From: Nakamurella deserti
GTDB lineage: Bacteria; Actinomycetota; Actinomycetes; Mycobacteriales; Nakamurellaceae
NCBI RefSeq assembly: GCF_003260015.1
Contig: NZ_QCXS01000002.1
Coordinates: 310,001-374,000, forward strand
Direction: 5' to 3'
Length of the DNA stretch: 64,000 nucleotides
The position numbers and the translations under genes are program-made. The notes below the pieces were generated by a model. The model was not told the DNA's origin, searched no databases, and saw nothing but the letters and a program-made list of their open reading frames with translations. Every line of letters starts with the position of its first letter. The first letter of the stretch is position 1. Of the stretch, positions 39,338-49,282 are shown one piece after another.

Positions 39338-42288
39338 GGACGACCCTGCTCCCCGCCACCGACCCGGCTTCCGCTGCGACCGAGGGTCCCGCTGCCGCCG
39401 CTCCCGCTGCGGCCGACGGCCCCGCTGCCGACGCTCCTGCTGCGGCCGACGGTCCCGCTCCCGCTCCGGCCGACGGCCCCGCTCCCGCTCCGGCCGACGG
39501 TCCCGCTCCCGCTCCGGCCACCGGTCCCGCTCCGGCCGACGGCGCCGCTCCCGCTTCGGCCGACGGTCCCGCTGCCGACGCTCCCGCTTCGGCCGACGGT
39601 CCCGCTCACGCTCCGGCCACCGGCCCCGCCGTCGCACCGGCCACCGGCCCCGCTGCCGCCCCGGCCCCGCTGGTCGGGGCCTACGCCGGACGCCGTGCGG
39701 CCACACCGGGGCGGTCGGGTCCGCGGTACGACGAGATGATCGACGCCACGGGCACGGTCCGGCCCGGCTGGTCCGAGATCGCCGCCGGCCTGGACGGCGT
39801 CGGCACGGCGGGCCTGCACCGCCTGCAGCGTCAGGTCGAGCGGCTGCTCGACGACGACGGCGTCACCTACACGCCCGTCGGCGGGGCCGGCACCATGCCC
39901 CCGGCGGGAGCCCCTGAGCAACGCGGCACACCGACGCCCGGACCGGACCCGGGCGATCCCCTCGCCCCCGAGCGGTGGCGGCTCGACCCGGTGCCGTGGG
40001 TCGTCGACGCCGCGGAATGGGCGGGCCTGTCGTCGGCGCTGCGGCAGCGGGCCACCCTGCTGGATCTGGTGCTGACCGACCTGTACGGACCGCGGACGCT
40101 GATCCGGCGCGGGCTCATCCCGCCGGAGCTGGTGTTCGGCAGCCACGCCTACCTGCGGCGCGCCCACGGACTGACCGTGCCGGGACCGCACCAGCTGTTC
40201 CTGCACGCCGCCGACGTCGTCCGCGGCCCCGACGGCGCTTTCGTGGCCATGGGAGACCGCACCGAGGCGCCGTCCGGGGCCGGCTACGCGATGGCCGACC
40301 GCCGGGTGATCGCCCGGGTCGCGCCGGACGTCGTCCGCCGGTCCGCGCCGGAGAGCCTGACGCCGTTCTTCCGCAGCTTCCTGCTCGCGCTGCAGGCGGT
40401 GGCGCCGCGGTCCGCCGAGGATCCGCGGGTGGTCGTGCTGAGCCCCGGCACCCACTCGGAGACGGCGTTCGACCAGGCGTTCCTGGCCGGCCTGCTGGGT
40501 CTGCCGCTCGTCGAGAGCGAGGACCTGACGGTCCGCGAGGGCCGGGTGTGGATGCGGGCACTGGGTCGTCACGAGCCGGTCGACGTCATCCTCCGGCGGG
40601 TGGACGCCGCCTACGTCGATCCGCTGGAGCTGCGCCCGGACTCCCGGCTGGGCGTCGTCGGGCTGCTGCAGGCCGCCCGCCGTGGCAGCGTCTCGGTGGT
40701 CAACACCCCGGGCAGCGGCATCCTGGAGAACCCGGGACTGCTGCCGCTGCTGCCCGCGCTGGCGGACGCGCTGCTCGGCGAGGAGCTGAGACTGCCGTCC
40801 GCGCCGACCTTCTGGTGCGGTGAGCCGACCGGTCTGTCGCACGTGCTCGCCTCCTTCGACGACATGGTGCTGCGGCCCACCGACGGCGTCGGACGCGGCC
40901 GCATCGTCGGCCGGCTGAACCGCGCGGCCGCCGCGGAGTTGCGGAACCGGGTCCGGGCCCAGCCGACCCGGTGGGTCGGCCAGCCGTTCGTGCCGTTCTC
41001 GGTGGCGCCGGTGGCCGACGGTGACGGCCTCCGGCCGGGGCAGGTCGGCATGCGGCTGTTCGCGGTGGCCCAGCAGACCGGTTACCTGGTGATGCCGGGC
41101 GGCCTCGGCCGGGTGCTCCCGCTGGACCAGCAGACCCGCGCGGCGTCCACGCCGACCGCGGCCAAGGACGTCTGGGTGCGGTCGGCCTCCCCGGCCGTGG
41201 CCGTCGACCGGACCGCGACCCCGTGGGCGGCCGACCGTCCCGCGACGGTCGGCCCGTCCGGCGCGATGACCTCCCCGCGGGCCCTGGAGGACCTGTTCTG
41301 GTTCGGCCGCTACACCGAACGCACCGAGGACTTCGCCCGGCTGCTGATCGCCACCTGGGACCGGCTGGACGAGTTCCGCCAGCGCGGCACCGCGTCGGAG
41401 ACCGAGCTGACCCCGGTGCTGCTCGCCACCGTCACGCACTCCAGCGCCACCTACCCCGGCTTCACCGGCCGTCCCGCCGAGGTGCTGCCGGAGCTGCGGT
41501 CGCTGGTGCTGGACGGCCGTCGGTCCGGCAGCATCGCGCAGGCGCTGCGGGGTCTGACCGAGGCGGCCAGCGGGGTCCGCGACCAGTTGTCCCGGGACAC
41601 CTGGCTGGTGCTCGCCGGGGTCGAGCGGGCGCTGGCGACGCTGCGCGACGATCCCCACGACCAGGGGTCCACCCTGCAGAACACGCACACCGCGGTGCTG
41701 TCCGGGATGCTCGCTCTGTCCGGGCTCGCGGCGGAGAACATGATCCGCGATCCCGGCTGGTACGTGATGGACATCGGCCGCCGGCTGGAGCGCAGCCTGC
41801 AGCTGGTGACGGTGCTGCGCTGGGCGCTGGCCCGGGTCGCCCCGCCGGCGGTCGAGGTCCAGCTCATCGAGTCGGTGCTGCAGTCCGCCGAGTCGATCCT
41901 GACCTACCGTCGCCGCTACCGGGGTCGCACGGCCGTCGGCACCGTGCTGGAGCTGCTGTTGCTGGACGCCGGCAACCCGCGTTCGCTGGCCTTCCAGCTG
42001 CAGACCCTCGGCGCGGACCTGCGCGCGCTGCCGGACGCGTCCGGCACCGCGCTGCCCGACCGGCTGCTGGACGACCTCGTGGCCACCGTGCGCCGCACCG
42101 ACATCGCCGACCTCGACCACGCCGACGGGCAGGGTGAGCGCACCGGGCTGGTCGTCTTCCTCGAGGAGATCCGGGGGGCGCTCACGGCGATCGCAGCCGC
42201 GGTGGCCGCGCAGCGCTTCCGGCACCCCGCGCCGATGCGGCCGCTCGACCGGCCGTGGGACCTCGGCGTCGCCGGCGGTGCGTCATGA
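39334..42288 (+). CDS. Circularly permuted ATP-grasp protein fused to an alpha-E domain
   Basis: A 984-aa protein joining two domains that are separate in mycobacteria (Rv2411c and Rv2410c). The N-terminal 100 or so residues are Pro/Ala/Asp/Gly repeats (units such as ADGPAPAP). The ATP-grasp part (about 125-620) has ATLLDLVLTDLYGPRTL, GSHAYLRRAHG, VVVLSPGTHSETAFDQAFLAGLLG, LRRVDAAYVDPLELRPDS and ILENPGLLPLLPALA. The alpha-E (DUF403) part starts near residue 645 with SPRALEDLFWFGRYTERTEDFARLL. Such proteins are predicted amide- or peptide-bond ligases; substrate unknown. The start at GTG 39334 is tentative, with 39247 also possible. It overlaps the transglutaminase gene by ATGA. Confidence 0.85.
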   Translation: MRTTLLPATDPASAATEGPAAAAPAAADGPAADAPAAADGPAPAPADGPAPAPADGPAPAPATGPAPADGAAPASADGPAADAPASADGPAHAPATGPAVAPATGPAAAPAPLVGAYAGRRAATPGRSGPRYDEMIDATGTVRPGWSEIAAGLDGVGTAGLHRLQRQVERLLDDDGVTYTPVGGAGTMPPAGAPEQRGTPTPGPDPGDPLAPERWRLDPVPWVVDAAEWAGLSSALRQRATLLDLVLTDLYGPRTLIRRGLIPPELVFGSHAYLRRAHGLTVPGPHQLFLHAADVVRGPDGAFVAMGDRTEAPSGAGYAMADRRVIARVAPDVVRRSAPESLTPFFRSFLLALQAVAPRSAEDPRVVVLSPGTHSETAFDQAFLAGLLGLPLVESEDLTVREGRVWMRALGRHEPVDVILRRVDAAYVDPLELRPDSRLGVVGLLQAARRGSVSVVNTPGSGILENPGLLPLLPALADALLGEELRLPSAPTFWCGEPTGLSHVLASFDDMVLRPTDGVGRGRIVGRLNRAAAAELRNRVRAQPTRWVGQPFVPFSVAPVADGDGLRPGQVGMRLFAVAQQTGYLVMPGGLGRVLPLDQQTRAASTPTAAKDVWVRSASPAVAVDRTATPWAADRPATVGPSGAMTSPRALEDLFWFGRYTERTEDFARLLIATWDRLDEFRQRGTASETELTPVLLATVTHSSATYPGFTGRPAEVLPELRSLVLDGRRSGSIAQALRGLTEAASGVRDQLSRDTWLVLAGVERALATLRDDPHDQGSTLQNTHTAVLSGMLALSGLAAENMIRDPGWYVMDIGRRLERSLQLVTVLRWALARVAPPAVEVQLIESVLQSAESILTYRRRYRGRTAVGTVLELLLLDAGNPRSLAFQLQTLGADLRALPDASGTALPDRLLDDLVATVRRTDIADLDHADGQGERTGLVVFLEEIRGALTAIAAAVAAQRFRHPAPMRPLDRPWDLGVAGGAS
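39380..39680 (+). repeat. Pro/Ala repeat coding region of the ATP-grasp gene
   Basis: Short imperfect tandem units of GCTCCGGCCGACGGTCCC type encode repeated ADGPAPAP/ATGPAP segments. The repeat is in frame, so length changes would not break the gene. Confidence 0.75.
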
Positions 42289-43211
42289 CCGCCGCGGACC
42301 GGGTCCGCCGTTACGCCATCGAGCACCGCACGACCTACAGCTACTCCGACGACGTCTCCGCCAGCTACGGCCGTGGTCACCTGCGTCCGCGGGACCTGGC
42401 CTGGCAGCGCTGTCTGGAGCACGAGGTGGTCACCAGTCCCGCCGCGGCCGACGCGTCGCACGGCGAGGACGTGTACGGCAACCGGGACTTCTTCTTCCAC
42501 GTCACCGCCGCGCACCGCACGCTGGAGGTGGTCAGCCGCTCGCTGGTCGAGGTGCGAACGCCCCGTCCCGATCCCGCGGCGCTGGCGCTGCCGTGGGAAC
42601 AGGCGCGGCCCCGGCACGCCGGGGAGCCGGACGCGGTCGACTTCGTGGTCGACTCGCCGCGGATCGACCGCCCGGACGCCGTCGGGGACTACGCACGGCC
42701 GTCCTTCCCCCCGGGACGGGGGATCCGCGCGGCCGTCGTGGACCTCACCCACCGCATCTTCGCCGACTTCACCTACCGCTCGGGGTCGACCACGGTCACC
42801 ACCGGGGTGGCCGAGGTGCTCGCCCGCCGCCAGGGCGTCTGCCAGGACTTCGCGCACCTGGCGGTGGCGTGCCTGCGATCGCAGGGGTTGGCCGGCCGCT
42901 ACGTGTCGGGCTACCTCGCGACGCAGCCGCCGCCCGGGAAGGAACGGATGATCGGCGTCGACGCCACCCACGCCTGGGCCGCGGTGTGGCTGCCCGGCGG
43001 TGACTGGCTGGCGTTCGACCCGACCAACGACCAGCTCGTGGACGAGCGGTACACGACCGTGGCGTGGGGTCGCGACTACGGCGACGTGCCGCCGCTGAAG
43101 GGTGTGATCTTCACCGATGCGACGACCTCGTCGATGAAAGTGCAGGTCGACGTGGCTCCGGTGGGTATAGCCGAGTCCGGCGACGGGGGCAGCCGCCCGC
43201 TTCCCGGCTGA
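42285..43211 (+). CDS. Transglutaminase-like cysteine peptidase (Rv2409c type)
   Basis: A 308-aa protein with an N-terminal bacterial transglutaminase-associated domain (RRYAIEHRTTYSYSDDVSASYGRGHLRPRD). The core catalytic triad is Cys186 (RQGVCQDFAH), His229 (DATHAWAAVWLPG) and Asp245 (FDPTND). It has no signal peptide, so it is cytosolic. Start ATG overlaps the ATP-grasp/alpha-E stop by 4 nt. In this gene set it is predicted to cleave or rearrange amide bonds made by the ATP-grasp partner; the substrate is unknown. Confidence 0.92.
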   Translation: MTAADRVRRYAIEHRTTYSYSDDVSASYGRGHLRPRDLAWQRCLEHEVVTSPAAADASHGEDVYGNRDFFFHVTAAHRTLEVVSRSLVEVRTPRPDPAALALPWEQARPRHAGEPDAVDFVVDSPRIDRPDAVGDYARPSFPPGRGIRAAVVDLTHRIFADFTYRSGSTTVTTGVAEVLARRQGVCQDFAHLAVACLRSQGLAGRYVSGYLATQPPPGKERMIGVDATHAWAAVWLPGGDWLAFDPTNDQLVDERYTTVAWGRDYGDVPPLKGVIFTDATTSSMKVQVDVAPVGIAESGDGGSRPLPG

Positions 43212-43284
43212 GCTCCACCCCGTCGTCCGCTGCGCGGTACCGGCTGCGCAGCCCATCGGCGTCACCTGTGGAGGAACCACCCTC

Positions 43285-44298
43285 ATGCGCGATTTCGCGT
43301 GCCCGAACTGCGGCCAGCGACTGGCCTTCGAGAACTCGCTGTGCCTGTCCTGCCGGTCGGCGGTCGGGTTCGACCCGGCACTGATGGCGTTCGTGGTGGT
43401 CGGCCCCGACGGGGTCGTGCAGGACCCGAACCCGCCGCGGCGGATGTGCGCGAACCTGCACCGGTCGGCCTGCAACTGGGTGGTCGCCGACGCCGACGGC
43501 AACGAGCTGTGCCTGTCCGACCGGTTGACCCGGACCCTGCCGCCGCACGACGACACCGAGGCGATGGCGGCCTACGCCGACGCCGAGCAGGCCAAGCGGC
43601 GGCTGATGGTGGAGCTGCTCGAGCTGGGGCTGCCCGTCGTCGGACGCGACGAGGACCCGGAGAACGGGCTGGCGTTCGACCTCAAGTCCAGTCGCGACGA
43701 GCAGGTCCTCACCGGTCACGCCAACGGGCTCATCACGCTCAACCTCGCCGAGGGTGACGACGTGCACCGCGAGCAGCTGCGGATCTCGATGGGCGAGCCG
43801 TACCGGACCGTGCTCGGCCACTTCCGGCACGAGATCGGCCACTACTTCTTCTTCACGCTCATCGGCACCGGACCGCTACGGGCCGACTTCGAGGAGCTGT
43901 TCGGCGATCCGGACGCCTCCTACCAGGACGCGCTGGACCGGCACTACTCCGAGGGTGCGCCGGCCGGCTGGGAGTCCGACTACGTCTCCTCCTACGCCAC
44001 CATGCACCCGGCGGAGGACTGGGCAGAGAGCTTCGCCCACTACCTGCACATCCGCGACACCGTCGACACCGCAGCCGCCTTCGGCTTCGCGCCGTCGGGT
44101 GCCGCCCTCGACCGCAACCTCCCCGGCGAGGCCGGCTTCGACCGGTTGATCCAGCTGTGGCTGCCGCTGTCGTGGTCGCTGAACATGATCAACCGCTCGA
44201 TGGGCCACAAGGACCTGTATCCCTTCGTCCTGCCGCCGAAGGTGCTCACCAAGATGAAGCTGGTGCACCGCGCGGTCGAGGCGGTTCCCGCTTCCTGA
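43285..44298 (+). CDS. Putative zinc metallopeptidase with N-terminal zinc ribbon
   Basis: A 337-aa cytosolic protein. The N-terminal zinc ribbon uses Cys6, Cys9, Cys20 and Cys23 (CPNCG...CLSC). A gluzincin-like HEIGH motif lies at residues 182-186 (GHFRHEIGHYFFF), with a possible downstream ligand in MHPAEDWAESFAHYLHI. The ribosome site GGAGGAACC lies about 10 nt before the ATG. It begins 73 nt after the transglutaminase gene, on the same strand, and the unit ends in a hairpin. Homologues (COG4307-like) are often found with the ATP-grasp/alpha-E/transglutaminase genes; this is from general knowledge. Activity untested. Confidence 0.82.
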   Translation: MRDFACPNCGQRLAFENSLCLSCRSAVGFDPALMAFVVVGPDGVVQDPNPPRRMCANLHRSACNWVVADADGNELCLSDRLTRTLPPHDDTEAMAAYADAEQAKRRLMVELLELGLPVVGRDEDPENGLAFDLKSSRDEQVLTGHANGLITLNLAEGDDVHREQLRISMGEPYRTVLGHFRHEIGHYFFFTLIGTGPLRADFEELFGDPDASYQDALDRHYSEGAPAGWESDYVSSYATMHPAEDWAESFAHYLHIRDTVDTAAAFGFAPSGAALDRNLPGEAGFDRLIQLWLPLSWSLNMINRSMGHKDLYPFVLPPKVLTKMKLVHRAVEAVPAS

Positions 44299-44314
44299 GT
44301 CCCATGTTCTGCCG

Positions 44315-44342
44315 CGGCGGTCGACCCTCGGGTCGGCCGCCG
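44315..44342 (+). terminator. Terminator of the ATP-grasp/transglutaminase/peptidase operon
   Basis: CGGCGGTCGACC (44315-44326), loop CTCG, then GGTCGGCCGCCG (44331-44342): 12 pairs with one G-U wobble. It lies 16 nt after the peptidase stop. Confidence 0.7.
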
Positions 44343-44440
44343 TCGCTGTGTCCGCACGGCGAGCGGCGGTGGCCGGCGGGCCGGTGAGGGGCGTGGGCGG
44401 TCGTGGGGGTTCCCGGGCTGCGTTCCGGCCGTCCCGCGCC

Positions 44441-44446
44441 TACGGT
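44441..44446 (+). promoter_or_regulatory. -10 element TACGGT for a leaderless transcript
   Basis: TACGGT is followed by 6 nt and the ATG at 44453. The spacing places transcription start at the initiation codon. No ribosome site is present. Confidence 0.6.
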
Positions 44447-44452
44447 GGATCC

Positions 44453-45337
44453 ATGGCAACGATCGCCTGGGTGGGACTCGGACACATGGGCGCGCCGATG
44501 ACGGCGCGGCTGGTCGCCGCGGGACACGAGGTCCGTGGGCACGACCTCGACGCCGAGGCGGTCCGCGTCGCGGTGGCCGGTGGGGTGGTCGCGCCCGGTT
44601 CGCTGGCCGCCGCCCTGGACGGCGCCGACGTCCTGATCACCATGCTGCAGCGGGGGTCCCAGGTGCGGGCGGTGCTCGCCGAGGCGCTGCCGCTGCTGCC
44701 GCCGGGCACGCTGGTCATCGACTCCTCGACCATCGCCATCGACGACGCCCGCGAGCTGCACCGGACGGTCGCCGAGGCGGGCCTGCCCTTCCTCGACGCC
44801 CCGGTCAGCGGCGGCGTCCCGGGGGCGACCGCGGGCACCCTCACGTTCATGGTGGGCGGCGCGGCGGCGGATCTGGAGCGGGCCCGGCCGGTCCTGGAGC
44901 CGATGGCCGGGCGGATCTTCCACATCGGCCCGGGCGGGTCGGGCCAGGCCGCCAAGATCGTGAACAACCTGATGTTGGGCATCACCCTGGCCGCGACGTG
45001 CGAGGGTGCCGTGCTCGCCGACCGGCTCGGGCTCGATCACCGCGTCTTCCAGCAGATGGCCAGCGTCTCGTCGGGCGACAGCTGGGCGCTGCGCACCTGG
45101 TACCCGATGCCCGGCGTGCTCGAGACCGCCGCGGTGAACCGGGATTTCGACGGCGGCTTCGTCGTGGACCTGATGGCCAAGGATCTCGGGTTGGCGCTGG
45201 CGGCCGGGGCCGCGACCGGCACCGGTCTGCCCTTCACCGCCGAGGTGGCCGCCGGTCTGCAGAGGCTGCGGGACGCGGGGCTGGGCGGGAAGGACAGCTC
45301 GGTGTTCGTCAAGCTGGTGGACGGCTCGCTCGACTGA
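44453..45337 (+). CDS. NAD(P)-dependent beta-hydroxyacid dehydrogenase (HIBADH family)
   Basis: A 294-aa oxidoreductase of the 3-hydroxyisobutyrate/tartronate semialdehyde reductase group. The N-terminal Rossmann loop is GLGHMG (residues 8-13). The substrate-binding [22 protein letters not shown] and the catalytic lysine in [15 protein letters not shown] are conserved. The C-terminal all-alpha domain is typical ([24 protein letters not shown]). The start is set by the leaderless promoter. Exact substrate not predictable. It ends 13 nt from the convergent MFS gene. Confidence 0.9.
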   Translation: MATIAWVGLGHMGAPMTARLVAAGHEVRGHDLDAEAVRVAVAGGVVAPGSLAAALDGADVLITMLQRGSQVRAVLAEALPLLPPGTLVIDSSTIAIDDARELHRTVAEAGLPFLDAPVSGGVPGATAGTLTFMVGGAAADLERARPVLEPMAGRIFHIGPGGSGQAAKIVNNLMLGITLAATCEGAVLADRLGLDHRVFQQMASVSSGDSWALRTWYPMPGVLETAAVNRDFDGGFVVDLMAKDLGLALAAGAATGTGLPFTAEVAAGLQRLRDAGLGGKDSSVFVKLVDGSLD

Positions 45338-45350
45338 GCCGGCCGCGCCC

Positions 45351-46622
45351 TCAGTCGGCGGTGGCCTCCGCGAGCGCGGTGGCGTCGGCGGAAGTCCTCG
45401 GTGCGGCGTCGTGGGCGGTGGCGGCGTCGGCCGGGGCCAGCTGCCGGGCGAAGCCGACGGCCACCCCGGCCGCCACCACGAACCCGGCCGCCCCGAACCA
45501 GAACGCGGCGGCCGGCGCGAGGTGCTCGGCCAGCTTGGTGGCGACGAACGGCGCGATCGCGCCGCCCATGAACCGGACGAAGCTGTACCCCGCCGAGGCG
45601 ATCGGCCGGTCGACCGGCGCGATGACCATGACGGTCTGGGTGACCAGTGTGTTGGCGCAGCCGGAGAACAGCCCGGACACGACCACGCAGGTGGCCAGCG
45701 TGGCGGGGGAGTCCACGCCCAGCGCCATCACCACGAGGATCACCGTCAGCGCCCCCATGATGACGGCGAGGCTGCGGTGGGTGCCGAGCCGGCGCTGGGC
45801 GATCGGCGCGACCCACACCGACGACACGGCCACCAGCACGCCCCAGCCGAAGAACACCCAGCCCAGGGCCAGTGCGCTCATCTCCATTGGATAGGGCGCG
45901 TAGGCGAGCAGGGTGAAGAAGCCGACGTTGTAGAAGAACGCCACGACCGCGATGACCGCCAGCCCCGGGTGCCGCAGCGCCCGGAACGGCTCCAGCAGCC
46001 CGTACCGGCGGGTGGGGGCGGCCACGTCGCCGAGCAGTACGACGGTGGCGACGAACGCCAGCGCCATCAGCACCGCGACGCCGAAGAACGGTCCGCGCCA
46101 GGAGATGTCGCCGAGCAGCCCGCCGACCAGCGGGCCGGTGGCGATGCCGATGCCCAGTGCGGACTCGTACAGGATGATGGCGCCACCGATCCCGCCGCTG
46201 GCCGCACCGACGATCACCGCCAGCGCGGTGCCGACGAACAGCGCGTTGCCCAGACCCCAGCCGGCCCGGAACCCGACGATCGCGCCGATGGTGTCCGACG
46301 ACCCGGCCAGCGCACTGAACACCACGACCATCGCCAGACCGGCGAGCAGCGTGCGCTTGGGTCCGAGGCGGCTGGACACCCACCCGCTGAACACCATCGC
46401 GAACGCCATGATGAACAGGTAGGAGGTGAACAACAGCGAGATCTGCGACGGCGTCGCGCCGAGGTCCTCGCGCAACGTGGGCAGGATCGGGTCGACGAGC
46501 CCGATGCCCATGAAGGCGATGACACAGGCGAAGGCGACGGCCCAGACCGACTTCGGCTGGTGCAGCAGGCCGGTTTTCGCGGGAGCGGAGGGAGTGGTGG
46601 GGGTGGTGGAGTGCGTGGTCAC
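45351..46622 (-). CDS. Major facilitator superfamily exporter
   Basis: A 423-aa 12-helix MFS transporter of the drug:H+ antiporter (12-TM) type. Helix 1 is [26 protein letters not shown], followed by the loop 2-3 motif [14 protein letters not shown] (motif A region) and the motif C-like [17 protein letters not shown] in helix 5. The GTG at 46622 is supported by a complete promoter ending 7 nt upstream, so the message is probably leaderless. An operator palindrome overlaps the -10. Substrate unknown; export of a toxic small molecule is likely. Confidence 0.9.
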   Translation of the reverse strand: MTTHSTTPTTPSAPAKTGLLHQPKSVWAVAFACVIAFMGIGLVDPILPTLREDLGATPSQISLLFTSYLFIMAFAMVFSGWVSSRLGPKRTLLAGLAMVVVFSALAGSSDTIGAIVGFRAGWGLGNALFVGTALAVIVGAASGGIGGAIILYESALGIGIATGPLVGGLLGDISWRGPFFGVAVLMALAFVATVVLLGDVAAPTRRYGLLEPFRALRHPGLAVIAVVAFFYNVGFFTLLAYAPYPMEMSALALGWVFFGWGVLVAVSSVWVAPIAQRRLGTHRSLAVIMGALTVILVVMALGVDSPATLATCVVVSGLFSGCANTLVTQTVMVIAPVDRPIASAGYSFVRFMGGAIAPFVATKLAEHLAPAAAFWFGAAGFVVAAGVAVGFARQLAPADAATAHDAAPRTSADATALAEATAD

Positions 46623-46629
46623 GACGGAC

Positions 46630-46658
46630 AATTTAGCACTGCTAACGATCGTCGTCAC
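46630..46658 (-). promoter_or_regulatory. Promoter of the MFS gene
   Basis: On the minus strand: GTGACG (46658-46653) as -35, a 17-nt spacer, TAAATT (46635-46630) as -10, then 7 nt to the GTG start at 46622. Confidence 0.65.
46633..46645. promoter_or_regulatory. Palindromic operator TTAGCA-C-TGCTAA
   Basis: A perfect 13-bp palindrome (TTAGCACTGCTAA on the plus strand) in a locally AT-rich patch. It overlaps the MFS -10 and spacer, the expected place for a repressor of MarR or TetR type. It also lies 125 nt upstream of rarA. Confidence 0.6.
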
Positions 46659-46769
46659 GCCGTCGACCGTGGCGCCGCTCACGGTCGCGGGTACGGTCTG
46701 TGGCGCGGTGCGCGCGGCGCCGCGGGTGGCACGACGGACGCCGGGACGACGGCAGCGGGGGAGGCGACC

Positions 46770-48194
46770 ATGAGCGACGACGGACTCTTCGCCGACCCGA
46801 CGCAGCCCGCCGCCGGGGTCTTCACGACGACGCCGACCGCGACGGCGCCGCGGTTCGACGCCAACGCCCCGCTGGCGGCCCGGATGCGGCCCCGTACCCT
46901 CGACGAGGTCATCGGTCAGCAGCACCTGCTCGGCCCCGGCGCGCCGCTGCGGCGGCTCGTGCACGGCGGCGCGCCGTCGTCGATGCTGCTGTACGGCCCA
47001 CCCGGCACCGGCAAGACCACGCTGGCGACCCTCGTCGCGGGGGCCACCGGGCGGCGGTTCGCGCAGCTGTCGGCGATCGCCGCCGGGGTCAAGGAGGTCC
47101 GCGGCGTCATCGAGCAGGCGCGGTACACGCTGCGCAGCACCGGTGAGCAGACCGTGCTGTTCATCGACGAGGTGCACCGCTTCAACAAGGCGCAGCAGGA
47201 CTCGCTGCTCGGTGCCGTCGAGGACCGCACCGTCATCCTCATCGGGGCGACCACCGAGAACCCGTTCTTCTCGGTGGTGTCGCCGCTGCTGTCCCGTTCG
47301 CTCATCCTGCAGCTGCAACCGCTCACCGACGACGACATCGTCGGGGTCCTGACCCGCGCGGTGACCGACGACCGCGGGCTGGCCGGCCGGGTGACGCTCG
47401 CCGACGAGGCGCGCGCCCACCTCGTCGCGCTGTCCGGCGGCGACGCGCGACGCTCGCTGACCGCGCTCGAGGCCGCCGCCGACTCCGTGCTGGACGAACA
47501 CCCCCGGGCGACCCGGGAGGAGCCGGCCGCGGTCGATCTCGCCGCCGTCGAGCGGGCCGTCAACCGGGCCGCCGTCCGCTACGACAAGTCCGGCGACCAG
47601 CACTACGACATCATCAGCGCGTTCATCAAGTCGATGCGCGGCTCCGACGTGGATGCGGCGCTGCACTACCTGGCGCGGATGATCGAGGCCGGCGAGGACC
47701 CGCGCTTCATCGCCCGCCGGCTGATGGTGCACGCCAGCGAGGACGTCGGGATGGCCGACCCGACCGCGCTGCAGACCGCCGTCGCCGCCGGACAGGTCGT
47801 GCAGATGGTCGGGATGCCGGAGGCGAAGCTGGCACTGGCCCAGGCCACCATCCACATCGCCACCGCACCGAAATCCGGCGCGGTGACCTCCGCGCTGGGT
47901 GCGGCGATGGGCGACGTGCAGGCGGGCAGGAGCGGATCGGTGCCGCCGCACCTGCGCGACGGGCACTATCCGGGAGCGGCGAAGCTCGGCAACGCGCAGA
48001 CCTACGTGTTCCCGCACGCGCTGCCCGACGCCATCGCCACCCAGCAGTACCCGCCGGACGAACTCGTCGGGCGCGACTACTACGAGCCGACCGGCCGGGG
48101 CGCCGAACGCGCCCTGGCCGAGCGGGTGCCGCGGCTGCGCCGGGCGGTCCGCGGGCAACCCGGGAACACCACGACGGAAGGATGCAACGCATGA
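46770..48194 (+). CDS. rarA: Replication-associated recombination protein RarA (MgsA)
   Basis: A 474-aa AAA+ ATPase acting at stalled replication forks. The start ATG follows GGGGGAGGCGACC. Walker A is GPPGTGKT (residues 76-83) and Walker B is [16 protein letters not shown]; the sensor is [19 protein letters not shown]. The C-terminal tetramerisation part has [40 protein letters not shown] and GYPEA-like [19 protein letters not shown] -10-like element lies at 46692-46697. It overlaps the quinone oxidoreductase gene by ATGA. Confidence 0.94.
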   Translation: MSDDGLFADPTQPAAGVFTTTPTATAPRFDANAPLAARMRPRTLDEVIGQQHLLGPGAPLRRLVHGGAPSSMLLYGPPGTGKTTLATLVAGATGRRFAQLSAIAAGVKEVRGVIEQARYTLRSTGEQTVLFIDEVHRFNKAQQDSLLGAVEDRTVILIGATTENPFFSVVSPLLSRSLILQLQPLTDDDIVGVLTRAVTDDRGLAGRVTLADEARAHLVALSGGDARRSLTALEAAADSVLDEHPRATREEPAAVDLAAVERAVNRAAVRYDKSGDQHYDIISAFIKSMRGSDVDAALHYLARMIEAGEDPRFIARRLMVHASEDVGMADPTALQTAVAAGQVVQMVGMPEAKLALAQATIHIATAPKSGAVTSALGAAMGDVQAGRSGSVPPHLRDGHYPGAAKLGNAQTYVFPHALPDAIATQQYPPDELVGRDYYEPTGRGAERALAERVPRLRRAVRGQPGNTTTEGCNA

Positions 48195-49159
48195 CGACCT
48201 ACAGGGCGATCCGTGTCGAGCAGACCGGCGGTCCCGAGGTGCTCCGGCTCGCCGAGCTCGAACCCGCGCCGCTGGGGCCGGGGCAGGCCCGGGTGCGGAT
48301 CGCCGCCGCCGGGGTCAACTTCATCGACATCTACCACCGGGACGGCAGCTACCCCCGCAAACTCCCGTTCACCGCCGGCCTCGAGGGCGCCGGCACCGTC
48401 GTGGAGGTCGCCGACGGGGTCACCGAGGTCACCGTGGGCGACCGGGTCGCCTGGGAGAACCTGCCCGGCTCCTACGCGGCGGAACTCGTCGGCGAGGCGG
48501 CCAAGCTGATCCCGGTGCCCGACGACGTGAGCGACCTCGACGCGGCCGCCTTCCCGCTGCAGGGCCTCACCGTCCAGTACCTCACCACCAGTTCGTACGC
48601 GCTGCGGGCGGGCGACGACGTCCTCGTGCACGCCGGGGCGGGCGGGGTCGGGCAGCTGCTCATCCAGGTCGCGTCGCGGCTGGGTGCGCGGGTCGTCGCC
48701 ACGGCCTCCACGCCCGAGAAGCGGCAGCTGTGCACGGACGCCGGGGCCGCCGACGTCATCGGGTACGAGGGCTTCGACGAGGTGGCGCGCGATCTCACCG
48801 GCGGGCAGGGCGTCCACGCCGTCTACGACGGCGTCGGCAAGGACACCTTCGACCGCTCGATGAACGCGCTGCGGATCCGCGGGTCGATGGTGCTGTTCGG
48901 TGCCGCCAGCGGTCAGCCCGCGCCCGTCGATCCGCGGCGGCTGGCGGCGAAGTCGCTGTTCCTCACCCGACCCAAGCTCGCCGACCACGTCCTCACCCGG
49001 GACGAGCTGCTGATGCGGGCGGCCGACGTGCTGGGCCGGATCGCCACCGGCGAGCTCGCGCTGCGGATCGGTGGCCGGTACGACCTCGCGGACGCCGCCC
49101 GGGCGCACGAGGACCTGGCCGGGCGCCGCACCACCGGGAAGTTGCTGCTCATCCCCTGA
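48191..49159 (+). CDS. NADPH:quinone oxidoreductase (zeta-crystallin-like)
   Basis: A 322-aa zinc-free medium-chain dehydrogenase. The N-terminal GroES-like domain ([32 protein letters not shown]) matches QOR. The cofactor-binding fold has [31 protein letters not shown]. The C-terminal ending [18 protein letters not shown] is typical. No structural zinc cysteines are present. The ATG at 48191 overlaps the rarA stop (ATGA); an ATG at 48182 would add three residues. Confidence 0.92.
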   Translation: MTTYRAIRVEQTGGPEVLRLAELEPAPLGPGQARVRIAAAGVNFIDIYHRDGSYPRKLPFTAGLEGAGTVVEVADGVTEVTVGDRVAWENLPGSYAAELVGEAAKLIPVPDDVSDLDAAAFPLQGLTVQYLTTSSYALRAGDDVLVHAGAGGVGQLLIQVASRLGARVVATASTPEKRQLCTDAGAADVIGYEGFDEVARDLTGGQGVHAVYDGVGKDTFDRSMNALRIRGSMVLFGAASGQPAPVDPRRLAAKSLFLTRPKLADHVLTRDELLMRAADVLGRIATGELALRIGGRYDLADAARAHEDLAGRRTTGKLLLIP

Positions 49160-49270
49160 GCCGACGCCCGACGCCCGGCCGGCCGGTGGTCGCCGCAGGC
49201 CGGTCCGCCCCGCCCCGCGGCGGAGTTCCGGTCGCCCGCGGGACGGATCCGGCCGGGCGGCACCGGCCGA

Positions 49271-49276
49271 TACCGT
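49271..49276 (+). promoter_or_regulatory. -10 element TACCGT for a leaderless two-component operon
   Basis: TACCGT lies exactly 6 nt before the GTG at 49283 of the histidine kinase gene; no ribosome site is seen. Confidence 0.55.
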
Positions 49277-49282
49277 GGGGCG

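Noticed and set aside
39307-42225. 972-residue open frame antisense to the ATP-grasp/alpha-E gene
   Set aside because: Gln/Arg/Gly-rich shadow with no start signal; the sense gene is clear.
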